64,000 nt of DNA from Parasponia andersonii (lineage: Eukaryota > Streptophyta > Magnoliopsida > Rosales > Cannabaceae). Location of the stretch: NCBI GenBank assembly GCA_002914805.1, contig JXTB01000092.1:1-64000 (forward strand). The letters are read 5' to 3'. This document shows, one piece after another, positions 25,911-39,800 of this stretch (positions are counted from its first letter, which is position 1; every line of letters starts with the position of its first letter). Under the pieces are notes generated by a model that did not search any database, was not told where the DNA came from, and saw only the letters and a program-made list of their open reading frames with translations. Both the position numbers and the translations under genes were made by a program.

Positions 25911-26048
25911 CATTAGTCACTACTACTACTACGCTGTGAGCGCGCGCTCCTCTAGCTTTGTTTAATTAATGTTACATATATATATATATATATTTCCTAG
26001 ACTACTTCGCGGTATTAATTTTCTGTATACGTATGCACTATGTATACT

Positions 26049-26079
<31 letters not shown>

Positions 26080-26292
26080 GCTCCAGTGGACGGAGGCATG
26101 CACGTTGAAAGCAGTTGGGGCTTTGAGTCCCACTCAATTTTCTCTTTCCTTTTGAAATATTCCATTAACTAAAATATGTTATAGATATTGTGACTATGGC
26201 ACAGCTACACAATAGCTAGAATGATAATAATAATAAAATTGTATGGCGTCGTACAATTGATCAGGAACGATGGCTTCACTAATTTCTATTTA

Positions 26293-26332
<40 letters not shown>

Positions 26333-27112
26333 ATGGACCCGATGGTTTTGATATAAAACGCCCTTGGTCAATTTATCTTGCCCATCTGTTGTTTCTATTG
26401 GCTTACTGAACCGAAAGACAAGGAAAGGAAAAGAAAAGTACGGGATACGGGTTTTTCATTGCAAGAATGCAGTTTTTTAACCACGCCTTGATGGTCTATA
26501 ATGCTACACTAGTAGGCCCTGGCATACAAGCGTACAGTGGACCAATTAGCTGTGCTTAAAAAAATAAATAAATTGCATTCAGTTTTTTTTGAAGAAAAAA
26601 AAAGAGAAAAAAGTCCCAGGCCGTGTATCAAAAGACGTGCTAATTTTCCTTCATGGGAGACAGCTAATGGAATGACAAGCCCTTCATCATCGGGGGTGAT
26701 TTATGTACAAGTCTCATACTAATTATATACGCCGCGTTCGGTATGGTATGGATGCATCAACACAGTAAAGCCTTGTGAAGATCAGAAAATCCGCAAACAC
26801 GGTCACACAGAGCTGCCGCTCAGTGTGTATGAGTATTACTGACTACTTTATAGACAAATTGTCAACCTGTGGATCCCACAAGAAATTATGAGAGCCAGTG
26901 TAACGTTCTTTGAAAAAAGAAAGAGGGTATAAGTCGTAAAAGGAGGAGTAATTTCCGCTCTATCGACTTTTTTTTTCCTTTTGCAATCACCATCGAGCCA
27001 TTCATTTTGCTGTCTTTGTGACTGACTACTCTGTGCTAACAGAGGAGGGGAAAAAAACAAGAAGCTCCTCTACTAGCTCTATACTGGTGTATTAATTCTG
27101 GCATATTCTACC
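25911..27112. other. Intergenic region with TA microsatellites
   Basis: Three long (TA)n tracts lie at about 25976-25992, 26048-26074 and 26295-26322. The first two are within or close to the probable peroxiredoxin 3' UTR. The right part (26900-27112) is the upstream region of the WAK-like gene. No other gene is seen. Confidence 0.5.
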
Positions 27113-28171
27113 ATGATGAAGATGATGATACACCGAGCAGTTTGTCACAAAGAAACTGCAGTGCCAGTGGTGAAGCTTATCATGTTGTCACTAGTACTAC
27201 TAGTACTACTACTAGGTCTCCAATTTCTCCCTGGAGCCGTCGCTCTAGTATCCACTTGCCGCTCGTCCTGCGGCAACATTGCCATAAAGTACCCGTTCGG
27301 CGTGGACGACGGTTGCGGGGCGCCACAGTTCCGGCACATGCTCAACTGCAGTACTGAATTGTTCTTCCTGACCCCTTCTGGCAACTACAAGGTGGAATCC
27401 ATCGACTACGACAAGCAAACCATGGTGGTATACGACCCCGCCATGTCCACCTGCTCCATTCTGCAGCCTCACCACGACTTCAAGATGACGGATATTCAAT
27501 CCGCCATAATACCTCCCACCTCCGACACTGTCTTTGCACTTCTCAATTGCTCCATCGACTCCCCCGTGCTCAACCACTACAGTTATCTCTGCTTCAACTT
27601 CTCCGGCCATTCGTGCGACGAGCTTTACGGCGCCTGCAATGCCTTCCGGGTCTTCCATTTCTTAACCAACTCTTCCCCACCCTGTTGCTTCACGGGATAC
27701 GACACAGTCAAATTCATGAGCATGAACATTCTGGACTGCACGCATTACACCACTGTGGTGAACACGGATGGTTTGAGAGGCATAGCTCCCTTGGACTGGG
27801 TGTACGGTATCAAGCTTACTTACACGCTCCCTGAAGCTGGATGCCAGAGATGCGCACAATCGGGTGGTACCTGCGGCTTTGACACCGAGACTGAGGGAAG
27901 GCTGTGTCTCTGCTCTGCTTCCTCAAATTCCACAAGACAATGCGGTACGCACATACCAAAATAAATACGACTAGACTAGACTCCGAAACATTTACTCAAC
28001 TCACCTCAAAGCATGAATATTGGAAATATATATATATATATATANGAAGGCAGTGTTTTTGCCCAAGGATACAGACGTACTACTAGTAATCCCTGGAATC
28101 GGGTACTATATCAAGCTACATTTCTTCTGATTCTAGGAGCCCTTTTCCCCTCCAATGTAGTAGATGCATGA
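27113..28171 (+). CDS. Secreted WAK-type galacturonan-binding protein without kinase
   Basis: Exon 1 (27113-27944) encodes residues 1-277 and exon 2 (28050-28171) the last 40, joined at G|GC; the total is 317 aa. Residues ~20-45 form a strong hydrophobic signal segment (LIMLSLVLLVLLLGLQFLPG). A GUB_WAK domain follows (CRSSCGNIAIKYPFG, then CGAPQFRHMLNC), and a WAK-associated C-terminal cysteine motif (CQRCAQSGGTCGFD...LCLC) lies near residue 255. No kinase follows. Exon 2 is hydrophobic (YQATFLLILGALF) and could be a GPI-anchor signal or a C-terminal membrane segment. The family binds pectin at the wall. It resembles the WAK C-terminal-type protein At3g17350 as I remember it. Exon 1 is notably GC-rich. 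One undetermined base (28045) lies just before the exon 2 acceptor. Confidence 0.85.
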
Positions 28172-30406
28172 TCATGGATGTTTTTTCTTTTTCTTTTTAA
28201 AAAAAAAAAAAAAATTAAGTCAGGGAACCATCAATAACTTGATGAGTTCTAAAACACCATCTCCTTGGATTCCCATGTTTGTAACGATATCTTTCATTTC
28301 AGGAAACGATCTGAGCTCAGCACCTCATGAATTTGTCCTATGGCCGTCTAATCCTATCCACTGCGTCTCCCCTACTCCTGATTTTCTTCTTTTATGGTAT
28401 TAGCAAATTTCAAAATACAAACAAGTTAAATGCGTATAATAGTCGAGCTTTAACCACCATCAGAAAACGCATATCATTTTAACCCAAATTGACAAACTAC
28501 AGGTACAGGGAGACATTTTGTCACTAATATTAAAGAAATCAATTTTTTGTTTTCAGGAGAATTAAATAAAACAACTTGAAAAATATTAAGAAAATGAAGA
28601 TAGTGGCCGTAGTTGGCAAAATATTCAGAACTGTTGTACCATGACAGTCACTGGTTTTGTAGGACGGGTAGATTGAACTTTTTCTATTTTGGTTTGAGAG
28701 AATTTAAGTTTTTAGAAAGGATTCAATGGTTTAAAGAATTTTTTTTTTCTATTTATTACATAATTGTACATAGTTGTTTATAAACATAGAATTTGTTTTA
28801 CGGGTTAAGCGATAGGGTGCATTGGTTAAGGCATTTTATCGAAACGAAACGAGTTTAGGGGTCTTGAATACCGGATAAAGTGCTAGTTTTCGTATTTCAT
28901 GGATTTTAGGGGGGAAGAAAAGAAGGAAAAATTATACAAGTATAGTTTAGGGTATTGGGTAAGGAGTCGGGGTTTCGATGATTGTAGCTGTAGTATTCCG
29001 CTAAAATGTTATAAGGTTTTGTCAGATTGGTGTTGGTGCTCTTACTAGTTGTCTACGTGTCTCTGAACTGTTATTGCTGACGAGGTATTCACTAACTGTC
29101 CATGTATCCTTGTTATTCTGGAATGTCTTTAGCTTTGGACTGAGACAGAGAGGCGAGGGTAGCCACCTGCAAAGATTCTCCGATGCTTAAGTCAGTGATT
29201 TATCCCTGAGTTTGAACAGCAAAGATTTCGTTTTTCTCTCTTGTAAACGTTATTTTGTATATTCTATATATTTTTCTTTTGGGAGGAAACAAGGCTTATA
29301 TATATAATTCAAGAACCGAGAGTTTTTTGGCTTTCAATCCCAGAATCGAGTACTTTTTTCTATCATTATTTATTCCAGAAACCACGGATCGTGATTACGG
29401 TGACCTCCTTTGTATAGTCGCAACCTGTTTTCCTTGTATATATATATTTTTTCCTTGATACCAAACATAGTGAAACTGACATAAAATGTGAAATGTGTTC
29501 ATTTGGCTGTGGCGCAGTAACCACTTTAATTTGAAGTCGTTAGTGAGTTGATAATTAAGCTAGTTTTGTTTAAGCTGAAGTTTGTTTCTCCACCAAAATA
29601 AATAAATACATAAATAAAAATTAAAAGAAGAAGAAGAATACGAAGCTGAAGTTTGTTTGAATTAATCTTTTATGGTCTAAGCATAGTAAATCAATGAAGT
29701 CGTTATGGACTAAAATGAAAACTTTTCAAAAGTTGAGGGTTAGACATGGTTGGAGCGAGCATAAAGATGGACCGTTGAGGCTGAGCTTGGAAATTAGTAG
29801 GTCCTGTCCAAAATTAGGAAGTGAAAGGCAAAAAGTGAAGCAAAAAGCAGGACTAGGTTATTATAGTTTATTTGTAGTTTGAGTTGTAAGCAGAGGCTTT
29901 AATTCAAAAATGTGCAAGTCTTTGAACTCCCAATCATTTCATATAAGTCTCCTATATTAAATTATTAACGAGAATTTTAGACAAATTTGGTATAAAATTT
30001 GAGTCTTATTCTTTAAATTTAAAAATAATTTTTATATAAAAAGTTAAAAGATTTATCGTAAATGATTTTCAAGGATTATTCGAATCTTATACCAAGTCTC
30101 TATTTCAAGTATATTATTATTTTTTTTCTTTTTTTTACTTTCCACCGATGTGTCCACCAGTGGCAGAGCAGCAGAGGCCCCAGTAAGTGAACACTTATTG
30201 GGCTGCGAGAGGCCCACATTTGCAGTGAAAATGAGACGGGCCATAGGGAGGGAGGGATCACTTTCTGTTTTTTTTTTTAAAAAAAAAAATAAGTAAATTA
30301 AAAGGAAAGCGGGGAGGGAGAGCGTCATCGAGTTCGAGATTTCAAGTTCAAATTGAAAAGGGGCGGGGGCTGAGCTAAACCAGTAAAGCCTCAGGCCTCA
30401 GCCTCA

Positions 30407-30439
<33 letters not shown>

Positions 30440-30456
30440 TTCGCATCATCATCATC
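28172..30456. other. Intergenic region containing one dispersed repeat copy
   Basis: Apart from the repeat copy at about 29020-29450, this stretch holds AT-rich sequence with T and A runs (28183-28214, 30118-30136, 30268-30290) and an (ATT)n/(TTA)n tract at 30410-30436 just upstream of the kinesin start. I see no additional gene. Confidence 0.4.
29020..29450 (+). repeat. Dispersed repeat, copy 1
   Basis: Shares a long series of phrases, in the same order and orientation, with 57175-57570: GTAGCCACCTGCAAAGA, CTCCGATGCTTAAGTCA, AGAACCGAGA, AGAATCGAGTAC/AGGATCGAGTAC and ATCGTGATTACGGTGACCTC/CCGTGGTCACTGTAATCTC. It is non-coding. It could be an old LTR or another non-autonomous repeat; the ends were not resolved. 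Confidence 0.7.
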
Positions 30457-30799
30457 ATGATGAGCAAAGAAAGCTCTAATTTGCGATTGCGATTCTCAGG
30501 TCGAAACGTTTCGACTTGGGAAGCGAAGGAGAATGAGTCGGAGGAGGAGCCGCTGAATCCCAATCCCATCCTTTATCCGCCGCTTCGAACGCCTCTCAAC
30601 ACCGTAGCCGATCCTGCTCAGTTCCATTCCCACTCCCGTCGGCATTCCTTTTCGGATAGAAAGCTCGAAGATTATGCTAATTGCATTGCCATTGCCACAC
30701 CCCCGAGGGCCTCAGCCGCTCGTGGACCCAAGACTCAGACCACTCCCTCAGCCTCAGCCTCCAGGAATGGGAGTAAAATAACGCACTCTGTTTCAACCC

Positions 30800-30830
<31 letters not shown>

Positions 30831-33800
30831 TGCTGAAATTGAATTTGAATTGCCGCATTTTGAGCTCCAACAAGATTCATCTTTCTGGGCCGATCACAAT
30901 GTGCAGGTACCTTAACCTTTGCTTTCATATATCGTGTATATGTATGTACATATAATGCATTCTGGTCTCAACTCAGACATACATACATACATACATACAT
31001 ACATACAGGTTCTTATTCGAATTCGACCTCTGAGTTCGATGGAGAGAGTTTCTCAAGGCCAAGGCCAAGGCCACGCTCGCTGTTTGAGGCAGGAATCCCC
31101 CCACTCTTTGATCTGGCTGGGTCATCCTGAAACCAGATTTACCTTTGATCATGTTGCATCCCACTCAATATCACAGGTATCTATCTATCTATGCTCTTAA
31201 TTAATCATATATTTCCAGTTGTTTCTCATTCATGTTTTAATTATCTAATCTAGGAAAACCTCTTCCGGGTTGCTGGCCTGCCCATGGTCGAGAATTGCTT
31301 GTCTGGTTACAATAGTTGTATGTTCGCTTACGGTCAGGTATGTCTTCCCACTTCCCACGACCTCGTCAACAACACTACACCCTACACCATTTACCATTTA
31401 CCTTCTTTCTTTTTTAAGTTATTAACTTAAAATTTGCAGACAGGCAGCGGCAAAACCTACACCATGATGGGAGAGATAAATGAGATTGAAGGAAAGCTCA
31501 ACCAACACTGTGGCCTAACTCCACGTATTTTTGAATACTTGTTTAAAAGGATTTTCACGGTAACCCAACATATTCACCTTTCGACTCTCTCATCTTCCTA
31601 TTCCATATGTCTTACACCCTGGATTCCACCACTGTAGGAGGAACAAACCAGAAGAGATCAACAGTTGAAGTATACCTGTAAATGTTCCTTTCTCGAAATA
31701 TACAACGAGCAAATAACTGATCTCTTGGAGCCTTCCTCAACTAATTTGCAAGTAATTAATGCCTTTTCTTTTTCATTATACCTATTATTATTCACACTTT
31801 CTAGTCTCTGTCGAATGGAAGTAACTCGTAATTCCATTTGTAGCTCAGAGAAGACTTGAAGAAAGGTGTGTATGTCGAAAACCTTACAGAGTACAATGCC
31901 AAGAACGTAAATGATGTGGTCAAGCTTTTGTTGCAGGTGTGATCTTATGCTGAAATTCTATTCATCCACTACTTACTACAAATTACAAATTCAATGCACA
32001 AGTGTTTTTCTACTTTTGTTTAGGGTGCTGCAAACAGAAAGGTGGCAGCAACACATATGAACAGTGAGAGCAGCCGATCCCATACTGTTTTCACTTGTAC
32101 CATTGAAAGCCGCTGGGGAAAGGATTCTATGACCCATTTTAGATTTGCAAGGTTGAATTTAGTAGATCTAGCTGGTTCTGAGAGGTAAAGTACTTCTCTA
32201 TTATTTTTACCTTTTTGTTTTTTTTTTTGGTCTCTCCAAAAGAAAGAAAAATCTTTTATTTATTTATTTATTTTTTTTTTCCAAGAATTTTAACCTTGAC
32301 ACCTTGTTGATTTAGGCAGAAAAGCTCTGGTGCAGAAGGAGATCGTTTAAAGGAAGCCGCAAATATAAATAAATCTTTATCAACCCTTGGGTAAATATAA
32401 GTTTCATTTTGTATTCTGTCAACACAAATAAGTATCTCATGAGAACAATAATTTCTTTAATTTTGTTTCTTTTGTTATGCCTTTAATTTAGTCTTTTAGT
32501 GCATAATACACATTAAGTCTTCCAAAAATGAATTGTTATTTCCTTGTTTAAAAATTCTTGTTCGGTTCACTAATTTGTTGAAACATTCAAAATATTTTCT
32601 TCTTTTTCCCTTCGCATCACTTACTTTCTGTGGAAACAGCATTTTTTGAAACTAAATATGAAAAACAGTCCTCCATGCTGCTTCCTCCATAGAGTCAGTT
32701 GCGCTCCAATTATGCTGTGGAGATCATACTTGGTGGATTTCACAGGCCACTCTTTATTAGTTCCCTTGTTGATGATAAATTAATTACTGTGTCTCGGTGT
32801 CATTACTTATTACAAGGAACGGTATAATTCTTCTGTGAGACTTCTATAGCTTTGCTTAATTGTTGATGTAATTGTTTTCTTCTTCTTTTAATAATATTCC
32901 CTCCTTTACTGGAGGCGCATTGATTCAAAATAGTCTTTTATGAGACTGCTTGACGTTCCTCTCAAACAACTCTAACAAGTTTTACAAGCAAAAAATGAAA
33001 AAATATCCTTTATTATTATTTTTTTTTTGAGAGGAATGAAAAAATCATCCTTGTAGAAGTCATTCTTGTCTAGTTGTAAAAGAAGGTAATGGTCAACAAA
33101 TTCCAGTCTTAGGTATGGGGTGCTCAGTTTGACAAACATTTACGTATGGTTAATCAGTTATAGTTTATTTTAACTCCTCTAATCCTACTTAGTAGCACTC
33201 TACTACAGACACAAGTTTAAAAAGGTAATTGTAGCAGATTGTATCTTGGAGATTTTCATTTCCTTTTACCCTGAAAGGAATTTTTTTTTTTTTAAATAAA
33301 TAAATGTCGTCCTGCTAGAGTTTTTCTGAAAAATAGAAATAATTCCAAAAGGTGCAAGCTAATGCTATTTGAGTTGGTGTTCTGATTAGTTTTCTTGTTT
33401 TGTTTTATTTTATTTTTTTTGGTGCTTTTAGCTTGGTGATAATGTCTTTGGTGGATTTAGCACATGGGAAACATAGACATGTTCCCTACAGAGATTCAAG
33501 ACTTACATTTCTTCTTCAGGTAAGAAGCTAAAAGCTCTGCAACATGACATGATCATATTTATTGTGTAGTCTTTCAAATTGGCGGCTCAAAATAAAGTAA
33601 TTTCAATGGATGTAGGACTCTCTTGGTGGAAACTCAAAAACAACTATTATTGCAAATGTCAGCCCATCTATCTGGTGTGCATTGATGCTGTACTGGAACC
33701 TCTATATTATTTAACTGTTCTGCCGTAAATTTTTTCTTTAACAGAAAGTGACTATTGCTTTTCATGCAGTTCGGCTAATGAAACACTCAGCACTCTGAAG

Positions 33801-36800
33801 TTTGCCCAGCGTGCCAAACTTATTCAGAACAATGTAACTACTATGTGAAATAGCACATACATACACAGTCACGGAAAAGAACATATTATTTGTCATTTTC
33901 ACTCTCTTTCACTCTTTTTTCCCTCTAGGCTAAAGTGAATGAAGATGCTTCAGGTGACATAAATGCCCTTCAACGGCAGATCGAACAGTTAAAGGTATGT
34001 ATGCAGTTGCATGTTTGTGAGAATTTACGTTTCATATGTACTAGATTGGAACTAAGGCATTTGTCAAACTTTAATAGGGGCAGTTGTCCTTTCTAATGAA
34101 GCATAGCTACATTCCGAGATCTTTACCAAGTTGTGTGCCAAGTTCTCAAGAATCTAGATGTGACTTGACTGAGGAACATAATTTTCTGGGGGACGCAGCA
34201 GAAATTGAAAATCAAATGATTGTTCCTGTTGAAAGCAATGTAACATTACTTTTCACGTTATACTATTTCTTTCACAAAGTTCGATCTAATGAACTGTAAA
34301 TACATTTAGTATTAGCACTAACACTTAGTTAGCAGATAAAGTGTTTGGAAGCTTCTTTATTTGGTGCTTTAAGGAGAGAAAAATTGTCAGAGACTGCAAT
34401 GCAAAAGTTAGAGGATGAACTAGAACAAATGAGAAGTTTGGTACGTATCTCATGATAAGGGATTCTATATTCTTACTTTTGAAAGTTCTTGAATCACTCT
34501 GCACGTTACAGTGTTTTGCTATGCAGAATTGTGAAAATAGTTAGTCTTTCTGGGTTTAATTTATTTCTACTGCATTTTCGTAGGCACAGGAAAGAGAAGA
34601 GGACGCTCAGCGTAGTAAAATGATGCTAAGGTTTCGTGAAGAAGAAATTAAGCGACTTGAATTGTTGACAAATGGAATGTTGTCTGCTGAGAACTATCTT
34701 GTGCAAGAAAATAAGGTTCTAATTGAAGAGATTCAGCTGCTTCGAGCAGGAATGGATAGAAATTCAGAATTAACCCAATATGCTGTAGAGAATAATAGAC
34801 TTCGAGAGCAACTACAAAAGTAATTTCTATTAGTCTACTTATGCTATATATAGTGCTATTTATTCCTTTGGGATGCTAGTGACTTTCAATTTGCATCATT
34901 CATGTCAGGTTCCAAAACTTTTATGAACATGGAGAGAGAGAAACATTATTAGCTGAAGTGTCAAAATTACGCAATCAGGTCATTTTCTTTTTCATTCTCC
35001 TAGTCTTATATTTAAATCTGAAGCATTTTCAATACGTAGGTTCTGGATATCCTAGAAGAAAAGGTTCCATTTTCCTCATTTACTGAAAATCAGGTTAAAA
35101 AAAGAACTGTTCTATTGGTTGGGTAGTTATATGTTACAATTTTAGAGGTTTACAGTTGTTGTTATTCAATAATGCAGGATAAGGACACAACAAAGGAATT
35201 AGAAGACTGCAGGATTATGAATTCCAAATTGATTAGGTGCTTTTTTATAAGTGATACAAACCTCTGTTTTAATTCCGATAAATAATAATGACATCAGTCT
35301 ATGGGCAATTATCATCTGCCTACAATTACAATTGACTAATTTGGTTTAACTCGTTTTACCATATGAATGGTTTATTCCTGCAGAGAGGTCAAAGAACTAC
35401 GAACAGAATTGAGAAAGAATCTGAATTGCAATCAAGCTGCCTCTGATTCTGTAAGGATAATTTGCAAACCATTGAAGAAGGTGAAGCCAAGATGGCTGAG
35501 CATTTGTACATACTGCGAGGTTTNGCTATGCCATGACAAGAAGTTATCATGGAGGGAGTCCTTACTGATATTTTAGACATTGTTAGTAATTAAAGTGCAC
35601 TAATATGTTCTAAACTGCATATACTTTCGAACTCGATGTATATTTTAGCCAAGAGCTGTTATAGGGACATTTTTTAGTTTAGTTTCTTTGCAAACTAGAA
35701 ATGAAATGTATTGCTGCTTCATTTGTTTTCTGTGTTTTTTATACATATATTTAATTTCCTCTTTCACATGTTAAGAGCTTATCTATGCAAAATGACGTAA
35801 ATGATATGGCTTCTTATGTCCAGACAAATGATGAGGCTTTGCAAAATCATATGGATAACGATGTGGATGATGTTCCCATTATGTTTTCTAATGTTATTGA
35901 AAAAGAGTTGATGAATGCTACAACAACGGAATCAGATCAAGTATGTTTAATCATTGAGCAACAATATCCACATGACGAAAGTTGTAGATACATGGAGAGT
36001 GTTAGCAAAAATGACAAGATAGAGGGACAATTTGTGCTAACACTTAAAAATGAGTTCTCAGGACTTGGTTATTTAGATAGCACAAACAATGGCCTGGTGG
36101 CAGAAAGCAAGAAAGAAACTGAAAGAATGGCCTTTCAAGCCAAGTTGGACAGAATGACTAAAGACCTTGAAGAAGTTAGGCTACTAAATAGCCATTTTCA
36201 AGAAGAGCAGGCGTTGCAGTTTTCTTGCCAACAAAAAGCTGAACTAGTTCGTGAACAAGTTGAGATGGAGACAGCTAGAACAATTCTTCAGTTACAAGAA
36301 GAGGTTGATGCAGTTCAATGCAAACTTGATGAGAAACTATATTTCTTGACTGAAGAAAATACAAAGCTGAGAAACATTGTTGCAAGTAAAGAGGAAGAAG
36401 TAAAGGCATTAAATACAGAGTGGGAAAAGGCAACCTTAGAGCTGACAGGCTTTCTTGTAGATGGTGCTAGATCCCTCAAAAATGTCTCAAACCACATAGA
36501 AAGTATTGCTTGTTCATTCCCCCCGGCTAATGTTTGGATTAGTGAACATGTACAGAGAGCTGCCAAAATTTACATTGAGAAGGAAGAAACAATTCTTCAA
36601 CTAAGAAAGAGCTTGGAAAATGCACAAAACACACTAATTGATATGGCGCAAAAGTTGAGTTCCTTGAAAGGAGTAACAATGGCTTTAACTGAACTTCCAC
36701 ATTTAGATAATGATGAAATCTCCAAAGAGCATGTTGGGATGTTGTTGAATGATAAGATCAACATGATTAGGTTGTTAGAGAAAAAACTCAATGTGAAGGA

Positions 36801-39800
36801 GGCTCAGGTTACTGAAGCAGAAAAATTTGCTACCGTTGCTTTCATTGTGATAAATTGGCTCTTTGAAAATCATAAGGTTACTCACAAAAATGAAAAATAT
36901 TGTATAGACCCTCCTGCCAAAATGGCCAATCTTGAAATCACTAAGGCTTTTGCAGTGGAAGATGTTATGGCACAAGTTGAGGTGATGAAGTTAGAAGTAC
37001 TGGAATCCGAAAATTCCATGGTGGAACTAAAAGACAAATGCAAGAATTTTGAGTTGTGTACGATTGATACACCGTCGGTGGAAGCATACAAGTATCAGAA
37101 ATTTGAAAATCAGTTCCAGATGCTGCATCAGATAAGAGATGAACTTACTAAAACAAATTTCAGGCTGAAAGTTATTGAAGATTTTGTTCATACTGAAGTA
37201 AATGTGTTTGAATGCTCTGCAACTAATGTCAATTTAGTACATGCAGATGTATGGAGTCCTGATTGTTCTTTGTCAAGCTCTGATTTTTCCATTGGAAGTG
37301 TTGTTTCGAAAGATAGTTTGGACGCTTCCTCAAGTGTTTGCTTGCCTAAGTCAACCAAGAAGATGACTGAGCAAATAGTGCTGACAACTGAAGGCCCAAC
37401 ACATCCATCTGGTCATCAACTTTCAGAAAATTCAAATGTGCCTTTGAAAGATTTATTCTTTAATCAAGCAACAGAATTTTACCTTAAAAGGGAACTAAAG
37501 GTGCTAATTGATGCTTTCGACCTGCTACGTATTCGGTTAGTCACACTTTCTAATGGTTTGGACTTCGGAGATTGTTCTGACCCAGAAGGTACGTATTTCC
37601 CTGAACATATACTTGAAATAATTATTGTTGTTTTTTTCAACCAAGGGCTCTAATTAGCTCATGATGCATGGCAGATTTGAAACAATTGAGTCCATCCTTT
37701 CAGTCAACATTGGAGAAAACTAATGTAGATTCTGATAATACTAAGAAGGTAAAATCATTATCAAATTATTCTAGTCATATGATTTTTATTGCATCAGCCA
37801 ACTTGATTTTCTAATGGATGATATAATATTGGTTTTACATCACCCCTATATCATAAACAAAGGAGAGAGGTCACAGGACTTATACTTTGCAACATTCTTC
37901 ATGTGCAGATAGAAGATGATGAGAAAATTGATAATGCTAGAAGATTCTTAACAAAATTTGAGGAAGCCCACGCTACAATAAAGGAAGCTGATTTTATGCT
38001 AAATGCTTTGGTGAAGGCAAATGAGAGTGCAAAACAATTGACTGGTGTGTGGAAACACACAGGTGAGGAGTTGATGATAGAACGAGCAAATTTGATTAAA
38101 GAAGTTGAACATTTGAAGTCTACAATACGAGTGAAAGAAAATGAGAATATATTACTTCATGATCAAGCCCATTGTAGTTTGGTAGAGATTGCAAGCTCAA
38201 TGTCTTCGCTTCAAGAATTTTGTATACAACTGAAAAATGACGAGGAAAAGATAACAGCAACATACTCTGATGTCTTTTCTATAGGAATGGAAATGCTGCA
38301 CTTCATAAGAAACTCAAGATCATTTTTAGAAGAGATATGCTTTGAGATTATGGAGAAGGATTTTGCTATGCTTGTGCTATACCAATGTTATCTTGGAGGG
38401 CTTATTAACCAAATCATGTCTCTAGATGTAGAAACTGATGTCAACCCATTCAGGCATCAAGAAATCAATGCCTTAGTGAGTAATCTGCAAAGTATGTGTT
38501 CAAATGTCGGAAATAAAGTCATGGTCATTAGTAATAAGCCCATCGGTGAAGGGGTTCAAAGAGAAGTAAACAACAACATGGAAGGCAGTGATATGTGCTT
38601 ATCTAATGATGATCTGATAAATGAGAATTTGGCACTCAAGAAAGAATTGAAACGGAAAGAAGTTCTACTAGAGGGTTTGCTTTTTGATTTTAGTTTGTTA
38701 CAAGAATCAGCATCAAACAAAAAGGATATCAAGGAAGAAACTGAAAAGATTGTATTTTCTTTAAGCCAAGTTCGACATGAGCTAGAGACTAAAACAAGAC
38801 AACTCGAAGAAATGTTGGTCCATCATAAAAAACTCGAGTGTCGTCTAGTTGAAACTGAAGAGGCTCTAGATATATCAAATTCAAATCTTTCTCACGCTAG
38901 TGAAACAATTGAAATTTTCTCAGAGCAAAATGCTGAGCTGAAAGTTCTTCTAAAAGACCTCTATCTCAAAAAGTCAGAGGTTGAAGAACAACTCGAAGAA
39001 CAAAAAGAGTTGGTTAATAGTTTGGAAGAAGAGCTTCTGCTGTTGACTTCTTCAATAGAAAAAGAATTCGAAGATAATTTGAAAAGGGTCACTAGTGAAA
39101 AAGACCAGCTTCAGGATGAAGTTCTGTCCTTGAATGATAAAGTCGAGATGGCCTATGCATTAGTTGATGAAAAAGAAGCTATAATAGTTGAAGCTCGCCA
39201 GGTACACAATCAAGCATGTTTTTGTTCTTTTTGTTACCAAAGACTCCTTTCATTTATATTTCACTTCTATTGAGCTAAATTTTTAGGTGTCTGAAGCCAA
39301 TAAGATATATGCTGAACAAAAGGAAGAGGAGGTTAAAATTTTAGAACGCTCTATCGAGGAGCTTGAGTCTACCATAGATGTACTCGAAAAGAAGGTATGT
39401 CATATTCATTCTTATCTGTATTTTCCTAGAAATTCATATTTTTTCTTCTCTTACCAAAAAAAGGCAGTAATGTTATCATTTCTGATATAAGAATGGAAAA
39501 CTTCACATTTCTGATACATGTTGCTTTTTAACAATATTTTTGTCAATCTAAAAATAATTTGTTATCAATTATCTGGCATGGTCTTTTCGTGGAATGGTAA
39601 CATTTATCATTTAAACTGGTAACAGACATATATTTCTGCTCTTAGGTGTTTGAGATGGATGACAAGGTGGAAAGGCATCGTTTGATCAGAGACTCGCTAG
39701 AATTGGAACTCAAAGCTCTGAAGCAGAGATTGCTAACCATTGAAAACTTAACAGAAAATGTGGATTCAAACACCACAAATGTTGAACAAACTGAAAATCA

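Noticed and set aside
27245-27658. 137-codon minus-strand frame opposite the WAK-like gene
   Set aside because: It is antisense to the GC-rich exon 1; the plus strand has signal peptide and cysteine motifs of a known family.
35367-35576. Continuation of kinesin exon 19 as [16 protein letters not shown]...
   Set aside because: Its composition is unlike a coiled coil, while a shifted frame over the same bases is. I treat the region as uncertain instead of extending the exon.
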